NCBI RefSeq assembly: GCF_000725885.1
Contig: NZ_JODR01000006.1
Span: 124,001-188,000 of the forward strand
Direction of reading: 5' to 3'
DNA length: 64,000 bases
Origin: Streptomyces albus subsp. albus
GTDB taxonomy: Bacteria > Actinomycetota > Actinomycetes > Streptomycetales > Streptomycetaceae
Shown: positions 1 through 8,505 of the stretch, piece by piece
How the letters are laid out: the number at the start of each line of letters is the position of its first letter
Position numbering within the stretch: position 1 is the stretch's first letter
Program-made: the position numbers and the translations under genes
The notes under the pieces: generated by a model
What the model saw: only the letters and a program-made list of their open reading frames with translations
What the model was told of the DNA's origin: nothing
Database searches by the model: none

Positions 1-819
1 GCGGAACAGCGACAGGTCGAGTGTCGGTTCCTTCTGGTACAGCTCGATGACGACGAAGGCCACGAGCAGTGCGACACCGCCCGCCAGGAATCCGATCATG
101 GTCGCGTCCAGCGGGCGGGACGCGAGCCCGGTCATCGCCCACAGCACCCCGAAGAGGCCGAGCCCGAGCGTGATCATGCCGGCGAAGTCGAACTTCCTGC
201 GGTGCCGCTCGCTGCGGTCCCGCAGCACACGTGCCGCCAGCACCAGCGCGACGACGCCGATGGGCACGTTGATCCAGAAGATCCACTGCCACGACACATA
301 GGTCACCATGACGCCGCCGAGCAGGACCCCGAGCACGGAGCCGAACGAGAAGCCGAAGGCGTTGAAGCCATAGGCGCGACCGCGCTCCTCCGGCGGATAG
401 AGCTCCGAGATGATCGCGCCGCTGTTGGCCGCGATCAGCGCCGCACCCACGCCCTGGAGCAGCCGGAACCCGATGATGCTGGGCGCGTTCCAGGCGAGTG
501 CGCACAGCACCGAGCCGATCGTGAACACCAGGAAGCCGGCTTTGTACATCCGCACCCGGCCGAACATGTCGCCGAACCTGCCCAATTGCGTGGAGAGCAC
601 CGTGACCACGAGGAGATAGCCGACGACCACCCACGTGACGGCGGACAGGGTGATGTTCAGGTCTTCTTCGATCTCCGGCAGTGCGAGCACCACGATCGTG
701 CCGTCGACCGCCGAGATGAGCACACCGATCATCACGACGAGCATGCCGAGAGCGCGCCGCGGCGGTGCGGACGGCGCCGGAGAGTCCGCCGTCCCCGTCA
801 CGGTTTCTTCGCTGGCCAT
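1..819 (-). CDS. MFS drug exporter, DHA2 (EmrB/QacA) type, partial
   Basis: This is the first 273 codons of a proton-driven multidrug exporter; the gene runs off the left edge. After a short polar N-terminus the first membrane helix carries the DHA2-type 'AVDGTIVVLALP' pattern. The helix 2-3 loop has the MFS signature 'GRFGDMFGRVR', and helix 5 has a Gly-rich antiporter motif near 'GSVLGVLLGG'. ATG 819 is the only convincing start. A perfect 34-bp dyad lies 36 bp upstream (855-888). It shares its core with the operator of the ribbon-helix-helix gene at 1561-1734, so the pump probably belongs to that repressor's regulon. Export of, or resistance to, the locus product is an inference from position. 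Confidence 0.9.
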   Translation of the reverse strand, partial: MASEETVTGTADSPAPSAPPRRALGMLVVMIGVLISAVDGTIVVLALPEIEEDLNITLSAVTWVVVGYLLVVTVLSTQLGRFGDMFGRVRMYKAGFLVFTIGSVLCALAWNAPSIIGFRLLQGVGAALIAANSGAIISELYPPEERGRAYGFNAFGFSFGSVLGVLLGGVMVTYVSWQWIFWINVPIGVVALVLAARVLRDRSERHRRKFDFAGMITLGLGLFGVLWAMTGLASRPLDATMIGFLAGGVALLVAFVVIELYQKEPTLDLSLFR

Positions 820-854
820 CGGTAACCCCGCATCCTTCCGGTCCGGACTTCTTC

Positions 855-888
855 TGTCATGCAAGGATGCTAGCATGCTCGCATGACA
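855..888. promoter_or_regulatory. 34-bp dyad operator upstream of the MFS gene
   Basis: TGTCATGC (855-862), 4 nt, the palindrome ATGCTAGCAT (867-876), 4 nt, GCATGACA (881-888) form a perfect nested dyad. TCATG-N5-ATGCTAGCA recurs at 1731-1749 over the start of the ribbon-helix-helix gene. It is most simply the operator of that repressor. The interval 820-1202 otherwise holds only the hairpin at 1085-1120. Confidence 0.7.
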
Positions 889-1084
889 GCCGATAAGCAG
901 AACGAGAGAAACAGTCGGTCATATCGAACGCGCTTTCCGTGCGCCTTTTCCGACAATTTGCCAGTCGCTCGGAAGAGCTTTACCGGACACCAGCCGACTC
1001 AGCGGCACGCCATACGCGCGCTGCAATTGCAGAAGGAATCGCGACTGCACGGTTTTCCCCGCAGCCGGCCGCGACCCGAAACAA

Positions 1085-1120
1085 GAACGCCCCCGATACC
1101 GACAGGAATCGGGGGCGTTC
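1085..1120 (-). terminator. Hairpin terminator after the VOC gene
   Basis: GAACGCCCCCGAT (1085-1097) pairs perfectly with ATCGGGGGCGTTC (1108-1120) across a 10-nt loop. It lies about 80 nt past the VOC stop and before the MFS promoter, so it probably separates the two minus-strand units. There is no clear U tract, as is usual in Streptomyces. Confidence 0.65.
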
Positions 1121-1202
1121 GCCGAGGCAGCGCCGCGCCGCGCGTCTGGGGGCGCCACCGGAGACCCGGCAGCAACGGCGCTTTGCCCCCTCGGGTGACC
1201 GC

Positions 1203-1547
1203 TCAGCTCTTGAGCGGCGCCTCGATGCTCCACTCACGCCCGTCCGGGTCGCGGACGACCATCCGCTGGGTGCCGTAGTGGGTCTCCTCGAACGGGGAGA
1301 CCACCTCGACCACGGGGTCGGGCTTGAAGGTGTCCGCGTCCGCGACCCGCAGCACGAGCTGGACCTGCGGCTGGCGCTCCTGGGGGATCTCGCCGACGAC
1401 GAAATACGGACCGTCGTCGTGCTTGAGCATCCCCGAGCCGTGCTCGGTGGAGAACTCCACCTTGAAGCCCAACGACTCCAGGAATTTGGCCGTCTTCCCC
1501 CAGCTGTGGGTCTCCATGTACACGCCTTCGACACCCTGGGTCGTCAT
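1203..1547 (-). CDS. VOC-fold (glyoxalase/bleomycin-resistance-like) protein
   Basis: A 114-residue single-domain protein of the vicinal oxygen chelate superfamily. The N-terminal strand-helix 'TAKFLESLGFKVEF' and the C-terminal 'VRDPDGREWSIEAP' are typical of glyoxalase-I/bleomycin-resistance/extradiol-dioxygenase folds. It starts at ATG 1547, 13 nt after the stop of the ribbon-helix-helix gene, with AGAGGA upstream. A longer in-frame start lies inside the upstream gene and is unlikely. Members either bind and sequester a drug or act as metal-dependent lyases or isomerases; the sequence does not decide. Co-transcription with a repressor and a pump carrying the same operator favours self-resistance or ligand binding. 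Confidence 0.8.
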   Translation of the reverse strand: MTTQGVEGVYMETHSWGKTAKFLESLGFKVEFSTEHGSGMLKHDDGPYFVVGEIPQERQPQVQLVLRVADADTFKPDPVVEVVSPFEETHYGTQRMVVRDPDGREWSIEAPLKS

Positions 1548-1560
1548 GTCCGATGTCCTC

Positions 1561-1756
<196 letters not shown>

Positions 1757-2058
1757 CGTCGCACGCCAAGCATGCCCGCCGCGGCGACCTCATGGAGAAG
1801 GTTCCGGCCATCCTTCGCGGACCGGATGCGGACGATGCCGTCCCCCGCCGCTCCCTGCCCCGCCACGGCCGGCGGCCGGCGGCGACCGCCCCGTATTCGC
1901 CGCCTCGGCCCGCCACCGGCATTCACCATGGGCGCGATGGGCGTGCTGCGCGAGAATGCGAAGGCGCCGTGAATAGCGCGTACAACCACCGTATGCCGTA
2001 GGCGAGTCGGCGCCGCAGCGAGTTACACCGACCCGGCGGCAGAGGTTATGCTCGCACA

Positions 2059-3105
2059 ATGCGATTCGGCTTAATGGCAAGCAATCCACTTGAATGGCTG
2101 CTCATCAAGCTCAATCTGATCGCGCGGCCCGTCCTCGACACCCAAGTCGGCGGCACTTACGTCCAAGTCATCATGGCGGCGGTCAAAGTCGGCCTGTTCG
2201 ACGCTCTGGCCTCCGGCCCCGCCACCGCGGAAAAGATCGCGGCAAGCTGCGGCACCCATCCGGCCAGCACCGCGAAACTGCTCCCCTCCCTGGCGGCTTC
2301 GGGATACCTGCGAGCCAACGGTGATCAGTACGAGCTGACGAAGCTGTCCCGCAAATGGCTGGTCACCACGAGCCCGCACGCGGTGAACGACAAACTGCTG
2401 CTCCAGTTCTACGAGCTGGGGCTCATGCAGCGCGCCGACGAATATCTGCGCAGCGGCAAGCCGCTGGACTTCCACACCGGTATGAGCGACGACGTGTGGG
2501 ATTCCTACCAGCGCGGGATGAAGGCCCTGACCCATGGCCAGACGGGCATGGTGGCGAAAGCCGTTCCCGTGCCCGAGGGAGCCACCGATCTGCTCGACAT
2601 CGGTGGCTCGCACGGGGCGTACTCGGTCGCGCTGTGCCGCCGCCATCCGTCGCTCCGCGCCGTCGTGCTGGACCTGCCCGAGGCCGTGGAGCACGCCGCC
2701 CCGCTGCTCGCGGAGGAGGGCATGGGCGACCGTGTCCGCCATCTGCCCGGCAACGCGCTGACCGACGACTTCGGTGAGGAGTGCTACGACGCGGTGATCA
2801 TCATCGGGGTCGCACACCACTTCAGCGACGCCCAGAACCGTGATCTCACCGCCAAGGTGGCCCGGGCCCTGCGCCCCGGCGGGGTGTACACGATCGCCGA
2901 GTTCCCCGCGGCGAGCGGTGTGGGAAAGACCCAGCAGCTGGCAGCGCTGCGCGATTTCTACTTCGCGCTGGCCAGCGAGTCGGGAACCTGGTCGCCGGAG
3001 CAGATGGCCTCCTGGCAGCGCGCGGCGGGTCTGGAGCCCGCCAAGCCGGTCCGGCTGGCTGCCGGCGGCGGACTCAACCTCCAGTCGGGCATCAAACCCC
3101 GGTGA
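2059..3105 (+). CDS. SAM-dependent O-methyltransferase (Methyltransf_2, acetylserotonin-type)
   Basis: A 348-residue two-domain methyltransferase. Residues about 1-110 form the winged-helix dimerisation domain ('VGLFDALASGPATAEKIAA'). The Rossmann domain has motif I 'LLDIGGSHGAYS' near residue 178 and the acidic end of strand 2 in 'AVVLDLPEAV'. Relatives methylate phenolic or enolic hydroxyls of secondary metabolites. The start at 2059 is the most likely one, with AGAGG 13 nt upstream, which is weak. With this start codon 5 is TTA (2071-2073), the rare leucine codon read by the bldA tRNA in Streptomyces; if translation begins at ATG 2074 it is not in the gene. A strong terminator lies between this gene and the convergent P450. 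Confidence 0.85.
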   Translation: MRFGLMASNPLEWLLIKLNLIARPVLDTQVGGTYVQVIMAAVKVGLFDALASGPATAEKIAASCGTHPASTAKLLPSLAASGYLRANGDQYELTKLSRKWLVTTSPHAVNDKLLLQFYELGLMQRADEYLRSGKPLDFHTGMSDDVWDSYQRGMKALTHGQTGMVAKAVPVPEGATDLLDIGGSHGAYSVALCRRHPSLRAVVLDLPEAVEHAAPLLAEEGMGDRVRHLPGNALTDDFGEECYDAVIIIGVAHHFSDAQNRDLTAKVARALRPGGVYTIAEFPAASGVGKTQQLAALRDFYFALASESGTWSPEQMASWQRAAGLEPAKPVRLAAGGGLNLQSGIKPR

Positions 3106-3112
3106 GCCGAGA

Positions 3113-3154
3113 CGTTCCCGGCCCGGCCCCCGGCGAGGGGGCCGGGCCGGGAAC
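3113..3154. terminator. Bidirectional hairpin terminator
   Basis: A perfect 18-bp inverted repeat (arms 3113-3130 and 3137-3154, 6-nt loop) lies in the 84-bp gap between the convergent O-methyltransferase and P450 genes. It begins 8 nt after the methyltransferase stop. Confidence 0.8.
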
Positions 3155-3189
3155 GCGTGGTCCGAGCCGGACGCGGGGAGGAGGGCGGC

Positions 3190-4422
3190 TCAGACCGTCA
3201 CCGGCACGGCGACCGGGCCGCGCGTGATCATCAGCCGGTGCCAGACGATGTCGTCGGCCAGCGCCAGCCGGTCGAACCGGCGCACCAGGCGGGAGATCGC
3301 GATGCGGATCTCCAGCCGCGCCAGCGCGGCGCCGAGGCAGTGGTGCGGACCGCCGCCGAAGGACACATGTTTGCGGGCGTTGGGCCGCTCCAGCCGCAGT
3401 TCGGCGGCGGACGGGCCGAAGACCTCCTCGTCACGGTTGGCGGAGGCGAGTCCGGCCAGCACCGTCGCACCGGCCGGGATCACCTTGCCGGCGGCCTCGT
3501 GCGGCGTCAGGGTGATCCGGCGTGAATACTGCACGGAGGTGTCGTACCGCAGCAGCTCGTCCGCCGCGTTCGCGTCCAGGTCCGGGCGGGCACGCAGCAG
3601 CGCGAGCTGGTCGGGGTGGCGCAGCAGGGCGACCACGCTGTTGGCGAGCAGGTTCATGGTGGTCGCGTAGCCGGCCAGGTACAGCAGGACGACCTGTGCG
3701 ATCAGTTCCTCGTCGCTGAGCACGTCACCGCCGTCCTCGGCCCTGATCAGCTGGGTCAGCAGATCCGGTTCCGCCGGGGCGGGCGCCCTGCGTTTGGCAT
3801 CGATCACCGAGGCGACGCGTTCGACGAGTTCGGTCTCCGCGGTCTCGATCGCCTTGATGAGGTCCTCGTCCGGCTCCGCGACCGGCTCCAGCGAGTGCGC
3901 CAGGACCTCGGCCCGCTCGCGGAGCCAGGCGTAGTCGGCCTCCATGCCGAGCATGTCGCAGATGACCAGCAGAGGCAGCGGGTAGGCGAGTTCGCTGACG
4001 ACGTCGGCCCGGCCGTGCTCGGCGGCCGACTGCTCGATCCGGTCCAGCGCCTCGTCGACGAGACGGGTGATCAACGGGGCCAGTCCGTTGATGGCGCGCT
4101 CGGTGAACACCTTGGTGAGCAGCCTGCGCAGCCGGGTGTGGTCCGGAGGGTCCTGATCCATCATGGACAGGGCGTGGATGCGGCTCTTGGTGACGTTGTC
4201 GTCCTCCACCGAGTGCCTGGCGCGCAGCAGCGCGACCACGTCGGCGTGCTTGGTGACGACCCAGAACCCGGCCGGGTGCTCGTGCACCGGGTCGGTCCGG
4301 CGCAGATGCGCGTAGTGCGGATACGGATCGTCGGAGAACCCCGGCGCGAACGGGTCGAAAACAAAGGGCTGTTCAGTCGCCGCCGTGCTCGTCGTCAGTG
4401 GTGCTTCTTCCCTGTCGGCCAT
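3190..4422 (-). CDS. Cytochrome P450 with atypical I-helix motif
   Basis: A 410-residue soluble bacterial P450. ExxR is in 'ELLRY' near residue 290, and the heme loop 'FGGGPHHCLG' holds the ligand Cys362, followed by 'AALARLE'. The I-helix oxygen-activation motif reads 'LAGYATT' near residues 248-254, so the usual acidic residue before the Thr pair is alanine. The Thr is present. Loss of the acid alters proton delivery in studied P450s, so the reaction could be unusual or slower. No ferredoxin gene is adjacent; the closest redox pair is at 23948-25332. It is divergent from the methyltransferase at 4728. A hydroxylation or ring oxidation of the cluster product is the likely role, inferred from context. 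Confidence 0.9.
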   Translation of the reverse strand: MADREEAPLTTSTAATEQPFVFDPFAPGFSDDPYPHYAHLRRTDPVHEHPAGFWVVTKHADVVALLRARHSVEDDNVTKSRIHALSMMDQDPPDHTRLRRLLTKVFTERAINGLAPLITRLVDEALDRIEQSAAEHGRADVVSELAYPLPLLVICDMLGMEADYAWLRERAEVLAHSLEPVAEPDEDLIKAIETAETELVERVASVIDAKRRAPAPAEPDLLTQLIRAEDGGDVLSDEELIAQVVLLYLAGYATTMNLLANSVVALLRHPDQLALLRARPDLDANAADELLRYDTSVQYSRRITLTPHEAAGKVIPAGATVLAGLASANRDEEVFGPSAAELRLERPNARKHVSFGGGPHHCLGAALARLEIRIAISRLVRRFDRLALADDIVWHRLMITRGPVAVPVTV

Positions 4423-4552
4423 TGGAATTCATCCCGTCCTGTCTGAAGGCGGCACATCGAGAGCACCGTTGGACGACTTCGCACACTCGATGCCCTTTAT
4501 AGGGGGCCGGTCGATTCATGACAATGCTGATCAGATGGGGCGACGGCCGGGG

Positions 4553-4583
4553 TGTCCGAGCGGGGAAACTCCCCACTCGGACA
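4553..4583 (+). other. Stable hairpin in the P450/methyltransferase divergent gap
   Basis: TGTCCGAG (4553-4560) pairs with CTCGGACA (4576-4583), and inside it GGGG pairs with CCCC around the loop aaact, with one mismatch. It lies about 145 nt before the GTG start at 4728, in a 305-bp intergenic region with no other gene. It could be a leader attenuator, a terminator for upstream transcripts or a protein site. Confidence 0.45.
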
Positions 4584-4727
4584 GCCGGGCCGCCCGGTGG
4601 TGCGATATCACCACCATGGGTTCGTCACGCGCTTGACGTCCATATCCGGCGTCTTGAGACTCGAAGCCGGGGGCGAGTCACCCCTCGGGTTCCAGGATCC
4701 AACACCGACGAATCGAGGGGAATACCT

Positions 4728-5588
4728 GTGTCCGCGAAGCGAACGACGACGGTGCCGGATGAAACAGCGGTGCGGGTGGCCCTCTGGCGTGCCCTGCACG
4801 TACAGGCCGATGCGCCTCCGCATGTGATCGAGGACGAAATCGGACTGGAACTCGTCGCCCCCGGGGACGATTGGCGCCTTCGCGGTGACATGGCGGGGGA
4901 CGGCATGAGCGGATTCCGCGCGGGTGTGGTGGCCCGTGCCCGGTTCATCGAGGACCTGGTCACCGAACAGTGCGCCGACGGTGTGCCGCAGTACGTGATT
5001 CTCGGCGCGGGCCTGGACACCTTTGTGCAACGCCGGCCGGAATTCGCGGGACGGCTGCGGGTGTTCGAGATCGAACAGCCTGCGACACAGGAATGGAAGC
5101 GCCGCCGGCTGGCCGAGCTCGGCCGGGACATCCCGGAATGGCAGCGGTTCGTGCCCGTCGATTTCGAGACAGGCGAAGTGTGGTGGGACCGGCTGGTCGA
5201 GAACGGTTTCGATCCGGCCGTGCCCGCGGTGTTCTCCTGTGCCGGCGTCACCATGTACTTGAGCAAGGACGCCGTGGCGGACACGCTGGCCCAGGCCGCA
5301 CGCGCCGCCTCGGGCTCGACCCTGGCGATGACGTTCATCCTGCCCACCGCCTTCGACGAGCCCGAGGACCCCGCCGAGCACGAGGCAGCCGGCAGGCCCA
5401 AGCCGGGCCCGCGGGTCCACTTCCGCAGCTACTTCACCCCCGACGAGATCCTCGGACTGGCCGGAAAGGCCGGATTCCGCGAGGCCCGGTACGTCTCCAC
5501 CGAGGAGATCACCGAGCGCTACTTCGCCGGGCGGGCCGATGACTTCCGGCCGGCGGCCGGAGAACCCTTCATGCTGGCGACGACCTGA
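4728..5588 (+). CDS. Leucine carboxyl methyltransferase-family SAM methyltransferase (copy 1)
   Basis: A 286-residue class I methyltransferase of the LCM/PPM-related group that is common in actinomycete secondary metabolism. The SAM site is 'YVILGAGLDTFVQRRP' near residues 90-105, followed by 'RVFEIEQPATQEWKRRRL' and the late motif 'PAVFSCAGVTMYLS'. The GTG start at 4728 has GAGGGG 7 nt upstream; an ATG further upstream (4518) lies in sequence unlike the family. Family members methylate carboxylates or hydroxyls, and the substrate here is unknown. It is a close paralogue of the convergent gene at 5672-6547, sharing 'TALWRALHVQ'-like N-termini and 'ERYFAGR' or 'ARYFAGR' near the C-terminus. 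Confidence 0.85.
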   Translation: MSAKRTTTVPDETAVRVALWRALHVQADAPPHVIEDEIGLELVAPGDDWRLRGDMAGDGMSGFRAGVVARARFIEDLVTEQCADGVPQYVILGAGLDTFVQRRPEFAGRLRVFEIEQPATQEWKRRRLAELGRDIPEWQRFVPVDFETGEVWWDRLVENGFDPAVPAVFSCAGVTMYLSKDAVADTLAQAARAASGSTLAMTFILPTAFDEPEDPAEHEAAGRPKPGPRVHFRSYFTPDEILGLAGKAGFREARYVSTEEITERYFAGRADDFRPAAGEPFMLATT

Positions 5589-5671
5589 CGGCTGCCCGGC
5601 CCGTACAAGGGCCCGCCCGCCCGGGCACCGCATCCGCCGCGGCGCACACCGCTGCCCACCGGCGCCTTCGG

Positions 5672-6547
5672 TCATACGGTGACGACCAGAAGTTCCTCGG
5701 CGTTGGAGGGGCGCAGACCGTCACTGCGGCCGGCGAAATAGCGGGCGGTCAGCTCGGGCGCGGTGATGTGTTCGGCCGTGCGGAAGCCCGCATCGCGGGC
5801 CAGCGCCAGGATCTCCTCGGGGGCGAAGAAGCCGGTGAACGGGGTACCCGAAGCGCGCGCCGCCTTCTCCACCGCCGCCCGCAGCTCACGGGGCCCCGGT
5901 TCGACCATCTCCAGCGGGAGCTGGAAGGTGGTGACCAGTGTCGAGCCGGGAGCCAGCGCGGTGCCCTGCCGCAGCATGGCGACGATGGCGTCCTTGCCCA
6001 GATACGTACTGACGCCGAGCGAGGCCACGACGGCAGGCCGGCCGGGATCGAACCCGGCCGTCACCAGCGCGTCCCACCAGGAACCGCCCGCCGCGAGGTC
6101 GAACGGGACGAAGACCAGCCGGTCGGATACGCCGAAGCCCAGTTCCTCGAGCCGCCGGCGCTTCCACAGCTGCGGTCCGGGCGCATCGACCTCGAAGACC
6201 CGCAACGCCGGGGTGAGATCGGTGCGGCGCTGCGCGAAGGTGTCCAGACCGGCGCCGAGGACGACGTACTGGTCCACCCCGCGCCCGGCCTGCTCGGTGA
6301 TCAGGTCCTCGGCGAACCGGGCCCGTGTGATGACGGCGGCACGGGCGAACGGATTGTCGTCGGGGTCCATGTCGGGGCGCCGTCGCCATTCGCTGCCCGG
6401 ACCGGCCAGCCGCAGCCCCAGCTCGTCCTCGAACACCGGCGGGGCCGGGTCGTGCTGAACGTGCAGAGCGCGCCACAGGGCGGTGCGCACCGCGGTGCTG
6501 CTGGGCTCGGCGGCGGTCCGGCCCGGCACGGTTCCTTCGGTGGTCAT
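5672..6547 (-). CDS. Leucine carboxyl methyltransferase-family SAM methyltransferase (copy 2)
   Basis: A 291-residue paralogue of the gene at 4728. SAM motif 'YVVLGAGLDTFAQRR', then 'RVFEVDAPGPQLWKRRRL', 'PAVVASLGVSTYLG', and C-terminal 'ARYFAGRSDGLRPS'. The two genes converge, with 83 bp between them, consistent with an inverted duplication. Divergence around the substrate-binding C-terminal half suggests two different acceptor positions rather than redundancy, though that is inferred. The start ATG 6547 gives the same N-terminal spacing as its relatives. Confidence 0.85.
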   Translation of the reverse strand: MTTEGTVPGRTAAEPSSTAVRTALWRALHVQHDPAPPVFEDELGLRLAGPGSEWRRRPDMDPDDNPFARAAVITRARFAEDLITEQAGRGVDQYVVLGAGLDTFAQRRTDLTPALRVFEVDAPGPQLWKRRRLEELGFGVSDRLVFVPFDLAAGGSWWDALVTAGFDPGRPAVVASLGVSTYLGKDAIVAMLRQGTALAPGSTLVTTFQLPLEMVEPGPRELRAAVEKAARASGTPFTGFFAPEEILALARDAGFRTAEHITAPELTARYFAGRSDGLRPSNAEELLVVTV

Positions 6548-6755
6548 ATCAGGGTGTCCTCCGCTCGGTTCCGGCTGTCAGGTGGTGCGGTCGGCCGATG
6601 AGGGTGCCTGCCGGCCGATGAGGGTGCCTCACGCCGGTGCCGTCGGCCGGCGGTCCGGGCACGATCGCAGCGCGGACCGCTGTGGGCCGTGCCGTCCGCC
6701 CGGGTGCTCGTCCGGGCGCATGTGACGGCCGGGCCGGGGCGGCCCGGCCGGTCGG

Positions 6756-6941
6756 TCACAAGTCGGCGGCCAGCTTCCCGCCGCGGCCCCAGTGGTCCGT
6801 CTCGACATCGGTGATGATCACCGTGACGGCGGCCTCGGGGCATTTGGCGATCCGCGCGACCGTCCCCGTCACCTCTTCGACGAGCTGACGGCGTTCGGCC
6901 TCACCGGCGCCTTTCCACCAGTTCACCTGCACCAGGGGCAT
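6756..6941 (-). CDS. 4-oxalocrotonate tautomerase-like protein
   Basis: A 61-residue tautomerase-superfamily protein. Pro is residue 2 (MPLVQVNWWKG), so removal of Met would expose the catalytic N-terminal proline. The rest, 'VTGTVARIAKCPEAAVTVIITDV', fits the beta-alpha-beta unit, which assembles into hexamers. A GGAGAAGGAGG ribosome site precedes ATG 6941. It lies between a methyltransferase and the StrR-type regulator on the same strand. A role in keto-enol tautomerisation of an oxidised ring or linear dienol intermediate fits the gene set. The Arg residues of classical 4-OT (11 and 39) are not clearly conserved, so the exact reaction is open. Confidence 0.8.
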   Translation of the reverse strand: MPLVQVNWWKGAGEAERRQLVEEVTGTVARIAKCPEAAVTVIITDVETDHWGRGGKLAADL

Positions 6942-7143
6942 GGCACGTCCCTCCTTCTCCGGTTGCCGTGTCCGGCGGCGGCCGGCCTCGTCGCCGAGCC
7001 GCCGCCTGGCTTGCTGAGAGCTGGGCGGAAGCCGTTGCGGCCTGCTCCCCGCGGGCGGGCCCCTACGCCTCCACCTGTTCGCGCTGCCGCTGTTCCACGG
7101 CGACGGCGAAGTTCTGCCACATCCGGCCGCACTCCCTGGCCAG

Positions 7144-8085
7144 TTAGGCGATGTCCGCGGCGCGGTGGGCCGGCACGTCGCCGCTGAGCCGGGCCCAGTC
7201 CCGCGGGTCCAGCGCGTACACGTCCAGCAGACGCAGCAGCACCCGCCCCGACTCGGAGAACCGCAGCGAGGGATCGTTGCGCAGGCTGCGCACCAGTGCG
7301 GACCGCTCGGCCACTTCGGACGCCTGGATGCGGACGCAGGCGCTGGCCCGCCTGGGTGCCTCGCGTTCCTCGCGGCCCTGAGCGGCGACGGCTCGTGACT
7401 CGGACGCCGGCGGCGCCGCGGTCCGGCGGGTGTCGTCCCGTACGTTCCGCACGGTGTCCGGGCTGACGCCCGCCTCACGGGCGATCTGGCGCAGCGAGGC
7501 GCCCTGCCGGTCCGCCAGCAGGCTGCTCACCTTGGCACGGGCCGCGGCACCGTCGACGGGGCGCAGTCTGCCGTCCCTGCCGCGCCGATGGGTGACCGGC
7601 TCGGAGTCCTTCACCGAGCGTCTGCGGATCGAGCCCACCGTCTTGTGCGAGAGCCCCGCCACCGCGGCGATCGCCCGGTCGGACCACTCGGGGTAGGTGT
7701 CCAGGATGCGTTCGGCCGCCGCGGTCCGTTCGGCCCGCGAGAGGGGAAGACCGTGGGTGACGTTCTTCTCGACCGCGAGCACGAACGCCTCGTCGTTGTC
7801 GCAGTCGCAGAAATGCACGTCGATCGTCTCCTGCCCGCGCAGTTTCGCGGCCAGGAGGCGGTGCGCGCCGTCGACGACGCGCATGGTGCGGCGGTTGACG
7901 AGGATGGGCGGCAGTGTCGCCTCGGAGTGCGCCAGCAGACGCGCGTGCTCGTCGTTGAGTCCGGACAGCCGGGGTGAATCGGGCTGCACGATGTCGGCGA
8001 GCGGTAACCGTGTCAGGGAGCCCGCGGTCGTAGGGCTTCCATCGCCGCTTTTCCCGGCCACTCCGACAACGGGCTGATCGTTCAC
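7144..8085 (-). CDS. StrR/NovG-type pathway-specific activator with ParB-like N-domain
   Basis: A 313-residue DNA-binding protein. Residues about 20-115 form a ParB/Srx-like domain ('LPPILVNRRTMRVVDGAHRL' region, then 'LPLSRAERTAAAERIL'). They are followed by a helix-turn-helix 'SDRAIAAVAGLSHKTVGSIR' and a second HTH-like 'SLRQIAREAGVSPDTVRNVR'. This order is that of StrR, NovG and related activators of streptomycin and aminocoumarin clusters. GTG 8085 has AGGAAGG upstream. It is divergent from the asnB-like operon start at 8506 across 420 bp, the natural target promoter. I found only a GTTCGATG half-site there (8466-8473), not a full StrR palindrome. Confidence 0.85.
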   Translation of the reverse strand: MNDQPVVGVAGKSGDGSPTTAGSLTRLPLADIVQPDSPRLSGLNDEHARLLAHSEATLPPILVNRRTMRVVDGAHRLLAAKLRGQETIDVHFCDCDNDEAFVLAVEKNVTHGLPLSRAERTAAAERILDTYPEWSDRAIAAVAGLSHKTVGSIRRRSVKDSEPVTHRRGRDGRLRPVDGAAARAKVSSLLADRQGASLRQIAREAGVSPDTVRNVRDDTRRTAAPPASESRAVAAQGREEREAPRRASACVRIQASEVAERSALVRSLRNDPSLRFSESGRVLLRLLDVYALDPRDWARLSGDVPAHRAADIA

Positions 8086-8505
8086 TATGGGGCCTTCCTG
8101 CTCGAAGCGAGTGTCGCTGCTGATGCGGCTGGTCCCGCCGACGTGCCCGCCCGGCGAGCGGTGTCACGCCTGCCGAACCGCCCTACCCCCCTGGATCGGT
8201 TCGCGCGATGTGCGTGGTCGTACGTGATCGGCGCGCCTGCCGGACGACGGTGCTGTCCGTGCCGTTACCCGGGCCGACCGGGTGGCGCGGCCGGCGGTGC
8301 ACGGCCTGATCGCCGCCGACGTTCCCGCACGGTGCCAGGTGCGCTGTCCTACTCGCCATGGGTCAGATATCCCGAGTCTTCCCGTTTCGGCTGGGACCCG
8401 TGGGCGGGCGCCGGTTCCCACACGGCTCGGGGCAGATGACTCACTACACCGCGGTCCGGGCCCCTGTTCGATGACGTCCGTGCCTACGGGACAGGAGGTA
8501 GCGGA

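Noticed and set aside
8466..8473. GTTCGATG as a StrR-type binding site before the asnB-like gene
   Set aside because: Only a half-site is present, without the inverted partner at the expected spacing, and it is too close to the start codon.
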